This document shows positions 15,508 to 26,677 of a stretch of 60,061 nt of DNA, piece by piece (the stretch's first letter is position 1; every line of letters begins with the position of its first letter). The stretch is from the NCBI GenBank assembly GCA_019637635.1, contig JAHBVI010000033.1, positions 1-60,061 of the forward strand. The letters are read 5' to 3'. Below the pieces are notes generated by a model. That model did no database searches, had not been told where the DNA came from, and worked only from the letters and a program-made list of their open reading frames with translations. The position numbers and the translations under genes are program-made. Source of the stretch: Anaerolineae bacterium (GTDB lineage Bacteria; Chloroflexota; Anaerolineae; Promineifilales; Promineifilaceae).

Positions 15508-18024
15508 CTATTTCTTCTTTTTGGGCGGCTTTTCTGGCAGCAGGGAGAGTTGTTGGGGTGTCACGGCCGTGTCCACCTCCTCTCCATTGATCTCTGGCCG
15601 TTCCATGATGCGCAGCGCACCGGTAATCTGATTGCGCTCGCCCACCGTCATCGCCGGGCGCGGCTTAAGGGAGCGCGCCCCCACCGCACCTGCATTCAGG
15701 TGCAGCTTCTTCGTGGAGCCAAGGTCCGTCGTCACCAGTAGTTCCGTTTTCTCCGAGCAGATGACGGCGGCCACCACTTCCGCCGCTTCTTTGGGCAGCC
15801 GCACGTTAATCACACCCGCACCATGCCGCCCCTGCGTGGGATACTCGTTCAGAGGTGACGCCTTGACCATGCCATTGTCGGTGATACTCCACAAATAGCC
15901 ATCCGGCTCCACCACTTCGGCGGCAATGACGCCATCTGCCTCGTCAGCCAGCTTGATACCCATAACGCCGCCCGCCGGTAACCCCATGGGCCGCACTTCC
16001 TCTTCCTGGAAGCGAATAGCCTGGCCATTAGCCGTAGCCAGCAACATTTCCTGACGGCCGTCCGTCAGCCGCACCCAGCCCAACGAGTCACCATCCGGCA
16101 CGTTCATCACCGTAAACGGCGCGGTGGTGATGCCGGGCAAATCCTCCACCCGCACCCGCTTCACCACCCCCGCCAGCGTCGTCAGGAAGAGGTAGCCATC
16201 CATGCCCACCGGCAGCACCAACGCCGCCGCCAGATGGTCGCGTCGGGTAAAGCCGGTCATGTCGGCGTAATGGGTGCCTACGCCCAATTCGGTGGCCTGG
16301 GGTAGCTGGTAGATGGGCAGGCTGGCGGCACGGCCGTCGGCGGCAAACAGGTACAAAATATCCTGCGTATTAGCCGCCAGCAGCGCCATGGGCTGCTCCT
16401 TTGGTTTCAGGGGGATTTTCACCATTTCCGGCGAGGTGGTGCGGGCAATGGTACCCTTTTCGCCCACCATCACCCAGACATTTTCTTTCGGCAGCAGGTC
16501 GGTGGCCGTAATCACTTTGCTATCCATGCCATCCACAATTTGGGTGCGGCGCACATCGGCATATTGGCTTTTCACGGCCGTTAACTCCTCCTTAATCGTT
16601 TCCCGCATCAGCCCCGGATTTGCCAGCAGCCGTTCCAAATGCTTGATGATCTGCTTCTGCTCTTTGTACTCTTCCTGAATCTTCTGCCGCTCCAGCGCCG
16701 CCAGCCGCCGCAGTTGCATATCTAGAATTGCCTGCGCCTGCATCTCCGTCAGCTTAAAGTTTTTCATCAAATTGGCGTGCGCCGTCTCAGCTGACCGCGA
16801 GCGCCGGATGGTGTCAATTACCTCGTCCAGGTGATCCAGCGCCTTCAGCAGCCCTTCCAGGATATGCGCCCGGCGCTGCGCTTTGGCCAGGTCATGTTCA
16901 CTGCGGCGGCGAATCACTTCCAGCCGGTGTTCCAGATAGACCCGCAAGGCTTGTTTCAACGTCAGCACCCGCGGTTCGCCATTCACCAGCGCCAGCAGCG
17001 AAATGCTAAACGTGCTTTGCAGCGGCGTCAGGTTAAACAGCGCCGCCAACACCGCCTCCGGCTCCACCGTGCGCGTCGTCTCAATGATAATGCGCATCCC
17101 GTTGCGATCCGACTCATCGCGCAAATCGGTCAGCCCTTCAATCTTGCCATCCCGGTGCAGGTCGGCAATGCGCCCCAGCAAATTGGTTTTGTTAGCCTGG
17201 TAGGGCAGTTCGGTAATGACAATACGGGATTTATTGCGCCCCATCTCTTCCACGTGCGCTTTGGCGCGCACGGTCACGTGCCCGCGCCCGGTAGCATACG
17301 CGCTGGACAGAGCGTCATTCTCTACTCCCTTCACGTCCCGATAGCGGAAGACCAGCCCGCCGGTGGGAAAGTCTGGCCCTTTGATGAAGCGCATCAGGTC
17401 GGCCACGGAAATATCGTCCAGTTTGGCCCAGTTATCGAGCATGTAGGTGAGGGCGTCTATCACTTCGCCCAGGTTGTGCGGGGGGATGCTGGTAGCCATG
17501 CCCACGGCAATGCCTGATGAGCCGTTTACCAGCAGGTTGGGGATGGTGGCGGGCAAAACGCCCGGTTCTTTGAGTGAATCGTCAAAGTTGGGGTTGAAGT
17601 TGACCGTTCCTTTTTCAATGTCGGCCAACATGTCATGGCCCATTTGCGTCATGCGGGCTTCGGTGTAACGCATGGCGGCGGCTTCGTCGCCGTCTATGCT
17701 GCCAAAGTTACCCTGCCCGTCAACCAGGGTGTAACGCAATGAAAAGTCCTGGGCCAGACGCACCATGGCGTCATACACGGCCTGGTCGCTGTGGGGGTGA
17801 TATTTGCCCAGCACTTCACCGACAACGCGGGCGGATTTTTTGTAGGCGGTGTTGGGGCGCAGGCCCATGTCATACATGGCGTAGAGGATGCGCCGCTGCA
17901 CGGGTTTGAGGCCGTCGCGGGCGTCGGGAAGCGCCCGCGAAACGATAACGCTCATGGCGTAGCTGAGGTACGACTCGCGCACTTCTTCATCAATGTTGAT
18001 CTGTTTGACTGTTCCGATTTCCAT
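15508..18024 (-). CDS. Type IIA topoisomerase subunit A without GyrA box (ParC-like)
   Basis: The 838-residue protein carries the complete breakage-reunion domain: [36 protein letters not shown] (quinolone-resistance region) and the catalytic tyrosine in AMRYTEARM. The C-terminal beta-pinwheel begins near 510. Where the gyrase GyrA box (QRRGGKG) is expected, this protein has [19 protein letters not shown], so DNA wrapping of the gyrase kind is doubtful. I infer a topoisomerase IV ParC-like or specialised decatenase role. It ends in a lysine tail (PPKKKK). A second GyrA, with a box, lies 1.6 kb away on the other strand; no GyrB/ParE gene is in the window. Confidence 0.88.
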   Translation of the reverse strand: MEIGTVKQINIDEEVRESYLSYAMSVIVSRALPDARDGLKPVQRRILYAMYDMGLRPNTAYKKSARVVGEVLGKYHPHSDQAVYDAMVRLAQDFSLRYTLVDGQGNFGSIDGDEAAAMRYTEARMTQMGHDMLADIEKGTVNFNPNFDDSLKEPGVLPATIPNLLVNGSSGIAVGMATSIPPHNLGEVIDALTYMLDNWAKLDDISVADLMRFIKGPDFPTGGLVFRYRDVKGVENDALSSAYATGRGHVTVRAKAHVEEMGRNKSRIVITELPYQANKTNLLGRIADLHRDGKIEGLTDLRDESDRNGMRIIIETTRTVEPEAVLAALFNLTPLQSTFSISLLALVNGEPRVLTLKQALRVYLEHRLEVIRRRSEHDLAKAQRRAHILEGLLKALDHLDEVIDTIRRSRSAETAHANLMKNFKLTEMQAQAILDMQLRRLAALERQKIQEEYKEQKQIIKHLERLLANPGLMRETIKEELTAVKSQYADVRRTQIVDGMDSKVITATDLLPKENVWVMVGEKGTIARTTSPEMVKIPLKPKEQPMALLAANTQDILYLFAADGRAASLPIYQLPQATELGVGTHYADMTGFTRRDHLAAALVLPVGMDGYLFLTTLAGVVKRVRVEDLPGITTAPFTVMNVPDGDSLGWVRLTDGRQEMLLATANGQAIRFQEEEVRPMGLPAGGVMGIKLADEADGVIAAEVVEPDGYLWSITDNGMVKASPLNEYPTQGRHGAGVINVRLPKEAAEVVAAVICSEKTELLVTTDLGSTKKLHLNAGAVGARSLKPRPAMTVGERNQITGALRIMERPEINGEEVDTAVTPQQLSLLPEKPPKKKK

Positions 18025-18036
18025 GGATTATCCACA

Positions 18037-18069
18037 GGTGGGCGTTCAGGGTCCCCCTGAACGCCCACC
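18037..18069. repeat. Perfect palindrome in the leader of the ParC-like gene
   Basis: A 15-bp perfect stem (GGTGGGCGTTCAGGG paired with CCCTGAACGCCCACC) with a 3-base loop begins 13 bases upstream of the start codon of the ParC-like gene. It could affect translation, or simply be an inserted palindromic repeat. No second copy was seen in the window. Confidence 0.7.
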
Positions 18070-18194
18070 GAAAATGAAATAAATGTTCTACTGAGGCGGG
18101 CGTAAATATAGGCAATTTGGAGCGGGCTGTCAATGGGGATACGGCCGTGAGACGTGCCCCGTGACCCGTGATGCATGAGCCGTAGTTGTGTGCT

Positions 18195-18272
18195 TTAGAG
18201 CTTCTTGAGGTAGCGGGCGACGGGCAGCAGGCCAAAACCGGCCTTTTCATAAGCGCGCCGGGCCGGGGGTCC
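18195..18272 (-). pseudogene. C-terminal remnant of a GNAT acetyltransferase
   Basis: Read on the minus strand, 25 codons encode PPARRAYEKAGFGLLPVARY followed by LKKL and a stop. This is the characteristic end of GNAT N-acetyltransferases (NPxAxxLYEKxGF). The rest of the gene is missing; upstream DNA is the 3' end of the cytidine deaminase gene. I infer a deletion or rearrangement scar. Confidence 0.6.
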
Positions 18273-18285
18273 TTGTCGTTACCTG

Positions 18286-18687
18286 CTATTTCTTGCCGAT
18301 GGCAGCCGCCACGCGCCAATCATATGGTAACAATTCGCGGAGTGTTACCACTTTTTCGGCACTGACCATGACTTCCGCGTTGAAATTGTCGGGATGGAGC
18401 TGGCTGATGAACTCCCGGCAGCGACCACAGGGCGGCAAAACGTTGCCATCCCAATTTACAGCGACCATTTTAACCACCCAGTTTTCTCCGGCTGTAACCA
18501 TTGCGGCAGCGGCAGCATGTTCGGCGCAAAACCCCATAGAGCAAGCGGTGTCAATACATACACCTGTATAGACGGCTCCACTCTCGGTTAGCAAGGCGGC
18601 GCCCACGCCGCCAGCATCGGCATCTTCAGAAAGGCGACGCGGACGGATTACCGATTTCGCTCGTTGATACAACTCGTCAAATGTCAT
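18286..18687 (-). CDS. cdd: Cytidine deaminase
   Basis: The 133-residue protein matches the small tetrameric cytidine deaminases that convert cytidine and deoxycytidine to uridine forms in pyrimidine salvage. The zinc and proton-shuttle motifs are GFCAEHAAAAAM (Cys and catalytic Glu) and PPCGRCREF. VGAALLTESGAVYTGV is the substrate loop. I start at ATG 18687 (MTFDELYQRA); longer in-frame starts run into the SET gene's end. It lies immediately before a GNAT remnant. Confidence 0.88.
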   Translation of the reverse strand: MTFDELYQRAKSVIRPRRLSEDADAGGVGAALLTESGAVYTGVCIDTACSMGFCAEHAAAAAMVTAGENWVVKMVAVNWDGNVLPPCGRCREFISQLHPDNFNAEVMVSAEKVVTLRELLPYDWRVAAAIGKK

Positions 18688-18755
18688 TGGGTGGCCTTTT
18701 GGGTTAACAAGTGTGGGGATAACAACCACCAAGTTACCCCCACGTTTCACCAACA

Positions 18756-19367
18756 TCATAGGGGGGCAACGGCCGTGACCGTCCCCAACTTCAACGCCGC
18801 CACCGAGCGATACCCCTCGCCGGTATTGGCATAACCCCGCACCGCCTCCCTGGTCTCTGCATCCAAAAGAGGCCACAGCGGCTGGGGCACATCCATTACC
18901 CGCCGCAGCACCACTTGAATCTGGGCATCCCAGACAGGGCAGTATCGCTCAAAATCATCCGGGCGCAGCACACCCCGGCAGCCCTCCGTCTGATGGCAGT
19001 TTAGTTCCATCGTCCAGCCCAGGTTAAAGATAGCGTACTCGTCACGCATCTCCTCGCCCGGCTGAATATCCCGCAGCGCAACTTCAAAACCATAACCGGT
19101 GCTGATCATGTTGGCATGGCAGCAGTGGTTCACATACTTGGCCGCATCCCAGCCGATCACGCGGCGCTCACCTGGCTCCAGTATGGCATACTTATCTATG
19201 GTGGGGCGTAAAGCAGGGATTTGTAAGAAGGGGCTGTCTGGGGGAATTACAATATCAAGCGGGTCCTGGACGTACACAATGGTACCGGCAGGAATAAAGG
19301 CAGTGGCAAAAACGCCCACGCCTACCTGGTCATTCACCGTTCTGACCTCACAATTTGGATGCATCAT
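18756..19367 (-). CDS. SET-domain protein methyltransferase
   Basis: The 203-residue protein shows a compact SET fold: GVGVFATAFIPAGTIVYVQD (about 16-35), the SAM-binding NHCCHAN (80-86), GEEMRDEYA (about 104-112) and a post-SET-like ELNCHQTEGCRGVL (about 120). SET proteins transfer methyl groups to lysine; the bacterial targets are mostly unknown. Two start ATGs are adjacent (19367 and 19364). It lies 69 bases upstream of cdd on the same strand, possibly in one transcript. Confidence 0.8.
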   Translation of the reverse strand: MMHPNCEVRTVNDQVGVGVFATAFIPAGTIVYVQDPLDIVIPPDSPFLQIPALRPTIDKYAILEPGERRVIGWDAAKYVNHCCHANMISTGYGFEVALRDIQPGEEMRDEYAIFNLGWTMELNCHQTEGCRGVLRPDDFERYCPVWDAQIQVVLRRVMDVPQPLWPLLDAETREAVRGYANTGEGYRSVAALKLGTVTAVAPL

Positions 19368-19467
19368 ACAATTTCATTTTGTCCTCCGGCAATGTAGGTT
19401 GCCAACCTGATGAAAGTCTATATCCGCGCATCATAAGCCCGTTTTTACCGTTGTCAATATCTAGTTC

Positions 19468-19514
19468 GTAGTAGGCGATTTATCGCCTTCTTACGGCGAT
19501 GAATCGCCTACTAC
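19468..19514. repeat. GTAGTAGGCGATT palindrome, full copy
   Basis: Thirteen-base outer arms (GTAGTAGGCGATT / AATCGCCTACTAC) enclose ATCGCC/GGCGAT inner arms. It lies in the gap between the divergent SET and gyrA genes (19368-19655), which otherwise holds only a second hairpin. Confidence 0.7.
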
Positions 19515-19602
19515 AAACGGCCGTCGCGGTTCGTTCTTTCGGTTCAGTTAGGGTATAATTTGATGGGTCTAAAAACCGACAACACCAGATAAAACAGCCA
19601 CC

Positions 19603-19636
19603 AGACCTGACGGGTCTTTGCCGACCTGTCAGGTCT
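19603..19636. repeat. GACCTGACGGGTC / GACCTGTCAGGTC hairpin before gyrA
   Basis: Imperfect arms AGACCTGACGGGTC and GACCTGTCAGGTCT surround TTTGCC, 20 bases before the gyrA start. It belongs to the family at 9295 and 15435. Confidence 0.6.
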
Positions 19637-19655
19637 CATGTATGGAGACTGAAAC

Positions 19656-22193
<2,538 letters not shown>

Positions 22194-22312
22194 TGAATTC
22201 TACAGATTACGTAGATTACGCCATTTTTTTATCCGCGTCATCCGCGTGAATCTGCGTCCTACTTTCAAGGGGAACTTCACCGGCTCTCGCCGACCACCAT
22301 GAATGAAAATAC

Positions 22313-22339
22313 GTAACGCGATTTGTCAAATCGCGTTAC
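22313..22339. repeat. GTAACGCGATTT hairpin, copy 2
   Basis: GTAACGCGATTT-GTC-AAATCGCGTTAC is a perfect 12-bp stem. Compared with 3085-3113, the inner three to four bases differ but remain paired. It is just before the CGAGGGAGA ribosome site of the next gene. Confidence 0.7.
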
Positions 22340-22358
22340 ATTTTCGAGGGAGAAAATC

Positions 22359-22961
22359 ATGACAACTGCTGAGCTTGGGGCCGAAATTGCCCAATTGGAA
22401 GAAGAGGTCTTTGCGAAACAAAAACAGTTGCACGAACTCCGCCGCCAGATGCCGCCCGAAGAAATTGCCAATTATGAACTGCGCGATGCCCACAACCAGC
22501 CCATTACTCTGCGTGACTTGTTTGGGGACAGGGATGATTTGATCGTCATCCACAACATGGGCGCGTCTTGCGCTTACTGCACCTTGTGGGCGGATGGTTT
22601 TAATGGGGTGCTACCGCATATCCTCGACCGCGCCGCGTTTGTGGTCGTTTCCCCGGATGCACCGGAGACGCAACAAAAGTTTGCTGCCGCCCGTGGCTGG
22701 CAGTTCCCCATGGTTTCGGCGCAGTCGTCCAGCTTTACCAAAGAGTTGGGCTATACCTGGGAGCAAGACGGCCGTACCCTGATGATGCCCGGTTTTTCCA
22801 CGTTCCGGCGCACGCCGGACGGCCGTATCTGGCGCATCGCCCACCAGGCGTTTGGCCCTGGTGACCCATACAGCGGCATCTGGCATCTGTTTGCGCTGCT
22901 GGCGGAGGGGGTGAATGGGTGGGGGCCACAGTTCCACTATCCAGACCGGCGGAGTGATTGA
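22359..22961 (+). CDS. DUF899 family thioredoxin-like protein
   Basis: The 200-residue product begins with a helical segment (about 1-35, AQLEEEVFAKQKQLHELRRQ), then a thioredoxin/AhpC-like fold with DLFGDRDDLIVIHNMG, SCAYCTLWADGFNG (CxxC-like pair at about 66-69) and MVSAQSSSFTKELGY. This is the pattern of DUF899 proteins, whose reaction is not established. The ATG at 22359 follows CGAGGGAGA. It is monocistronic, closed by a clear terminator at 23018. Confidence 0.85.
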   Translation: MTTAELGAEIAQLEEEVFAKQKQLHELRRQMPPEEIANYELRDAHNQPITLRDLFGDRDDLIVIHNMGASCAYCTLWADGFNGVLPHILDRAAFVVVSPDAPETQQKFAAARGWQFPMVSAQSSSFTKELGYTWEQDGRTLMMPGFSTFRRTPDGRIWRIAHQAFGPGDPYSGIWHLFALLAEGVNGWGPQFHYPDRRSD

Positions 22962-23017
22962 CAAGACGGCCGTTTTCCTTCATAAGGTTTTTTAGAAACC
23001 CTTCGGGTCTGTCTGGC

Positions 23018-23041
23018 AAAAGTTCCCGCGGGAACTTTTTT
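23018..23041 (+). terminator. Rho-independent terminator after DUF899 gene
   Basis: AAAAGTTCCCG-CGGGAACTTTT is a perfect 11-bp stem directly followed by T residues. It is 56 bases after the DUF899 stop. Confidence 0.8.
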
Positions 23042-23089
23042 ATTTGCCTGTTACGCCGATCCCGGCCAAAATGGTGAGCGGGGCATTGT

Positions 23090-23227
23090 TTTGGTTTCAA
23101 CTCGTCCCAATTTGTTATAATTTCCGCCACCGAAGTAGTTAAATTTATTCCCAACCAAACCTACGGAGCAAAGCAACTCCTGGAAACCGCCAAACAGCGA
23201 GTGGAGCAAATGATCGTAGAGGCATAG
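23090..23227 (+). pseudogene. Possible gene fragment with no start
   Basis: An open frame reads ATEVVKFIPNQTYGAKQLLE followed by TAKQRVEQMIVEA and a stop. It looks protein-like and has no credible start codon. It could be the 3' end of a lost small antitoxin-like gene. Nothing else was recognised in 23042-23239. Confidence 0.25.
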
Positions 23228-23239
23228 GGTATTAATAAG

Positions 23240-24100
23240 ATGGTCAACAAAATAAAAAATCGGTTGCGTCTTATCTGGTCAGACATTCGGCAGTTCAAGA
23301 ATTTAGAGCTTTATTTAATCCTCGTCGTGATTTTGGCTCTGTTCATTGTGGATATTTTCGGCGAACCCAGTCCGTCAGCCTTAACCGAAATCCTTCTGGC
23401 TGCGATAGCTGTCTTGATTTATGGTCAGATAGAAGCCCGCCATCTTGAACGTAAAACGACAACACATTTAGAAGCACTTTCTCAAAAAATAGACAGGTTG
23501 CAAGAAGGGAAGGAAGCAGGCATTAAGGTTTATGCAGAAGGCAGAGTGCCAGATTTTGACTTTACCTCTTTCTTTTTTACAGCCCAAAAAGAGATATTTG
23601 TCATTGGTATCAGCACAACTAACCTGCGCCAACGTTTTACTGAACAGTCAAGCAGTTATTTCAAAGAACCGATTTTTGACAAGATTGGTAAAGGCTTACA
23701 GGTTCATTGGTATTTATTGGATTCTGAATCAACAGCCGCCAAAGAATATGCAGCAGATCGCCAGGAACCAGAAATCCCAGAGCGTATTGAGGCCACAAAA
23801 AAGGCACTGGCAAAAATAGTGCAAGAGTTACGCCAACGAAATGGCGATGGCGTTTTCAACGTTTATTTGTATCCCCGCTTTCCCTATTGTTATTTGATTA
23901 TGATTGACCCTGAAGATAGTCATGGTCAAATGATTGTGTCTCATTACTTACACAACCTTTCCCGCAAAGATACCCCCATCTATCAGATCGAAAAGTCGCA
24001 CCATCCCATTCTCTTTAATAGATATGCGCAGATGGTCACGGATTTGACGGCTGAAAGCAAATTAATCGCGACCAGTAAGCCTGACAGAGACCAGGCATAG
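23240..24100 (+). CDS. Two-helix membrane protein with PLD-like fold (tentative)
   Basis: I do not recognise this 286-residue protein with confidence. Two membrane helices (about 24-40 and 47-62) are followed by a coiled coil (about 65-95) and a cytoplasmic domain (about 100-275) with FFFTAQKEIFVIGISTTNL, LQVHWYLLDSES and HYLHNLSRKDTP, a pattern loosely like phospholipase-D-type sensor or effector domains, without a clear HxK motif. It is richer in A+T than its neighbours and lacks ACGGCCGT sites, which suggests recent acquisition. No partner gene is evident. Confidence 0.6.
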   Translation: MVNKIKNRLRLIWSDIRQFKNLELYLILVVILALFIVDIFGEPSPSALTEILLAAIAVLIYGQIEARHLERKTTTHLEALSQKIDRLQEGKEAGIKVYAEGRVPDFDFTSFFFTAQKEIFVIGISTTNLRQRFTEQSSSYFKEPIFDKIGKGLQVHWYLLDSESTAAKEYAADRQEPEIPERIEATKKALAKIVQELRQRNGDGVFNVYLYPRFPYCYLIMIDPEDSHGQMIVSHYLHNLSRKDTPIYQIEKSHHPILFNRYAQMVTDLTAESKLIATSKPDRDQA

Positions 24101-24203
24101 TGGAATGCACGGCCGTAGCTTTGCTGTCGAACACTCTTCCCTGACGGCCGTGACCCTCTCACAGCCCGCCAGAATGTTATGCCCACCGTGCCGCATATGG
24201 GCA

Positions 24204-24375
24204 ACGGCCGTGAACGAATAAATGGATGGGCTAAACTGTCTGCAATCTCTCCTGAACCCACCGGTAGATCAGGTCGGCAGCGGGCACACCCTGAGACGAG
24301 GCAATTTTCTTGATGGCTTTGGCTTCTTCGGGTAAGAGGCGGATGGTTACGGCCGTGAGCGAATAAATGGATGGG
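24204..24375. repeat. 27-bp direct repeats flanking an antitoxin fragment
   Basis: Two copies of a 27-base unit containing ACGGCCGTGA and GAATAAATGGATGGG, one mismatch apart, lie at 24204-24230 and 24349-24375. They bracket a 118-bp piece encoding a ribbon-helix-helix-like fragment. The arrangement suggests slippage or insertion. Confidence 0.65.
24231..24362 (-). pseudogene. CopG/ribbon-helix-helix antitoxin-like fragment
   Basis: Forty-two codons encode VTIRLLPEEAKAIKKIAS, then SQGVPAADLIYRWVQERL and a stop, resembling CopG or BrnA-type antitoxins. There is no start codon where the fold begins; upstream sequence is the 27-bp repeat. It is probably a decayed gene, though a start further upstream, overlapping the xisI remnant, is formally possible. 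Confidence 0.45.
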
Positions 24376-24402
24376 GGTACGGCCGTGACTCCTTCACCGG
24401 AA

Positions 24403-24609
24403 TCAGGACACAGCGTATTCGGTATACGTGTGTACCAGACTGCCATGAACCCGCTTACCATTATCCCACCCCACGTTCATCAACAGATAACGGTCATTAT
24501 TCCGGTCAAACACAACCTCGGTTTGAATATCCCCATAAGCGTAGGGAATCCCGGTGTATTCTGTCAGTACATCTTCAATAACTTGCCGATAGCGGTTCAA
24601 GGTATCCAT
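24403..24609 (-). pseudogene. xisI: XisI-like protein with internal deletion
   Basis: The first 60 codons match XisI (MDTLNRYRQVIEDVLTEY, VVFDRNNDRYLLMNVGWDN and GKRVHGSLVH). The frame then jumps directly to YTEYAVS and stop, which resembles the very end of full-length XisI. About 40 codons seem to be missing in frame, giving 68 residues where about 110 are expected. XisI is named for fdxN-element excision in Anabaena, but most homologues sit away from any element. It overlaps the upstream XisH-like fragment. Confidence 0.7.
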
Positions 24610-24713
24610 TGCACTATCTCCTCAGTCTGGGGATCGAAGCCGATCACCTGCGCCAGATCATTTTTTAATAGCAGTTTGCCTAAAGGTAAATTTACTATCA
24701 TTGTTTGCATCAT
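24597..24713 (-). pseudogene. Short ORF resembling the XisH C-terminus
   Basis: The 38-codon frame encodes LGKLLLKNDLAQVIGFDPQT and EEIVQWIP, resembling the last segment of XisH (about 138 residues), the nuclease-like partner normally located directly upstream of xisI. It has its own GGGAGGTG site and ATGATG start, and overlaps the xisI start (ATGGATACC). I infer a 5' truncation followed by use of a new start; a genuine small coupling ORF cannot be excluded. Confidence 0.45.
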
Positions 24714-24991
24714 TCGTCACCTCCCTTTCCAACTGAACAAAGCCATTACAACAGGAAGAAACAGGAAGCAACAGGTAGGGCACCGTAACCCGTAACCCTA
24801 ACCCTTACCCCCCTTCATCTGCTTATCCCATCAAAACTTCTATTTTCGCAGGTGGTATAAATCTGCTAAAATAGCCGCCAGCTACCACCGATTTCGACAA
24901 CACGCCCTGTAGATTTTCACCCCATATTCCTATACGTTCCCGATCAGGCCAGGGCTATACTTGGCAAGGTGCAGGTAGTGAGTGCGTTATA

Positions 24992-25080
24992 ATCAGTAAA
25001 TCGAAATGAGAGGAGTGGGCATCCTCAGATGCCCACCGGTTCGCATCTGAGGATGCGAACTCCGCTTCGATCTACTGATA
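24992..25080. repeat. MITE-like palindromic element, copy 1
   Basis: About 89 bases end in AATCAGTAAATCGAA and TTCGATCTACTGAT, with internal GGGCATCCTCAGATGCCC and CATCTGAGGATGCGAAC arms. The same element occurs in the opposite orientation at 51401-51482 and in part at 55630-55703. The rest of the gap 24714-25185 holds only short simple repeats (AATCTCCTGATCTCCC). Confidence 0.75.
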
Positions 25081-25185
25081 ATACAATTATCGAGCTGAGG
25101 AGATTAGGGGACTGCCCATCTCTCAATCTCCTGATCTCCCAATCTCATTCTTAACTACAACAATCAAGTAAGGAAGCCATAACCC

Positions 25186-26559
25186 ATGAGTACAGGCCGA
25201 TTGATGAAACTGTTAGCGCCCCCCATGAAGCTGGAGGAGATGGGCGTGCCGCAAGCTCTCCTGGAAGACATGATTTTTCGGATGCTCTTCAACGAAGGGG
25301 ACGTCAACATTGCCCGCTTCAGCCAGGTGATGGGCGTCCATGCCCGCATTATTGATGATCTACTCAGCCGCATGAAACAAGAACACCAGGTGGAAGTGAC
25401 CAAGGCCGGTTCACTGGGCAGCCTCAGCTTCACCTATGGGCTAACAGATAAAGGCACCAAACGCGCCCGCGATGCCTTTGAACGCAGCCAATACATTGGC
25501 CGCATCCCCGTTTCTGTGGAAGCCTACAACGAAGCCATTCTCTTACAAACCCAGAATACAAAGCGGGTGAAACCCGACCAGGTGAGGAACGCCCTCAGCC
25601 ACCTGATCTTGCCGGACAATTTTCACCGGCGCATTGGCCCGGCGGTTAATGCCGGCAGCTCGCTCTTTTTGTATGGCCCGCCCGGCAACGGCAAAACCAC
25701 CGTAGCCGAAGCCATCGCCAAACTGTTAGGGCAAGGCGCTGCCATCTATTTGCCTGACGCCATCACCGTCGGCGGGCAAATCATTCGTGTCTATGACCCG
25801 CACGTCCATCTGCCCGTCAAAGAGGGGGACATTCCGTTTCACACCAGCAACCTGTTTAATAGTGAGCCAGATAAAGTGCGGATTGACGGCCGTTGGCGTC
25901 TCTTCCAACGCCCGGCCGTGATGGTCGGCGGCGAATTGACCATGGATGCTTTGGATTTACGTTTTGAGCCGGTCTCTAAAGTGTATGAGGCCCCCTTGCA
26001 GCTAAAGGCCAACGGCGGCATGTTCCTGATTGACGACTTTGGCCGCCAACAGATCAGCCCCCAGGAATTATTGAATCGCTGGATTGTGCCCCTGGAAAGC
26101 GAAATTGATTTTCTGCGGCTGCAATCGGGGCAGTCGTTGGAAGTGCCCTTCAAGCAGTTGATTGTGTTTTCTACCAATCTGGACCCGGATCAACTGGTGG
26201 ATGGCGCGTTTCTACGCCGTATCCAGATGAAGGTGGAAGTGGCTGGCCCGGATGAAAAGCTGTTCTACCAGATTTTCATGTCTGTTTGCAAGCAGTACAA
26301 CGTGCCCTTTGACAAGAAGAGTTTTGTCCACCTGCTGCAAAAACAGTACCGCAGCAAGGGGCGGGTGATGCAGGCGGTGCATCCACGTGATATTGTGAAA
26401 GTGATCATTGCCATTTGTGATTATGAAGGCATGCCGGTGCAGATCACGCCGGAATTGGTGGATGAGGCGTGTGAATGTTACTTTGTGGATACCAACATGG
26501 CGGCTACGTTGGGTGATGTCAGGCCGAGTACAGGCCCGTTAATGGCAATGGCAAACTGA
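25186..26559 (+). CDS. AAA-type ATPase with N-terminal winged-helix region
   Basis: The 457-residue protein has an N-terminal helical or winged-helix region (about 20-105, VGVHARIIDDLLSRM-like and GLTDKGTKRARDAF) and a P-loop ATPase domain with Walker A YGPPGNGKTTVAEAI (about 162), Walker B FLIDDFGRQQIS (about 278) and a sensor-like IVFSTNLDPDQLVDGAFLRR (about 325). It is not a known helicase or MoxR by motif. Related orphan ATPases in Chloroflexota are annotated only generically, some near pilus genes. No such genes are adjacent; it is flanked by repeats and is probably monocistronic. Confidence 0.8.
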   Translation: MSTGRLMKLLAPPMKLEEMGVPQALLEDMIFRMLFNEGDVNIARFSQVMGVHARIIDDLLSRMKQEHQVEVTKAGSLGSLSFTYGLTDKGTKRARDAFERSQYIGRIPVSVEAYNEAILLQTQNTKRVKPDQVRNALSHLILPDNFHRRIGPAVNAGSSLFLYGPPGNGKTTVAEAIAKLLGQGAAIYLPDAITVGGQIIRVYDPHVHLPVKEGDIPFHTSNLFNSEPDKVRIDGRWRLFQRPAVMVGGELTMDALDLRFEPVSKVYEAPLQLKANGGMFLIDDFGRQQISPQELLNRWIVPLESEIDFLRLQSGQSLEVPFKQLIVFSTNLDPDQLVDGAFLRRIQMKVEVAGPDEKLFYQIFMSVCKQYNVPFDKKSFVHLLQKQYRSKGRVMQAVHPRDIVKVIIAICDYEGMPVQITPELVDEACECYFVDTNMAATLGDVRPSTGPLMAMAN

Positions 26560-26677
26560 TGCCCGTGATCCGTGAGCCGTGAGCCGTGAGCCGTAAGCGG
26601 TGAGCGGTTGCCAACATACCGATTACTGATAACCGATAACCGATTACTGATAACCGATTACTGATAACCGTTCAGGT
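26560..26677. repeat. CCGTGAGCCGTGAG and CGATTACTGATAAC tandem repeats
   Basis: Four or five GTGAGCC units are followed by several CCGATTACTGATAA units, which run up to the next ATG. No ribosome site is clear; the last GATAACCGTTCAGGT precedes the start. Confidence 0.6.

Noticed and set aside
24403..24609. A functional excision element around xisI
   Set aside because: The frame is internally deleted, XisH is only a tail, and no interrupted gene or att-like pair is visible.
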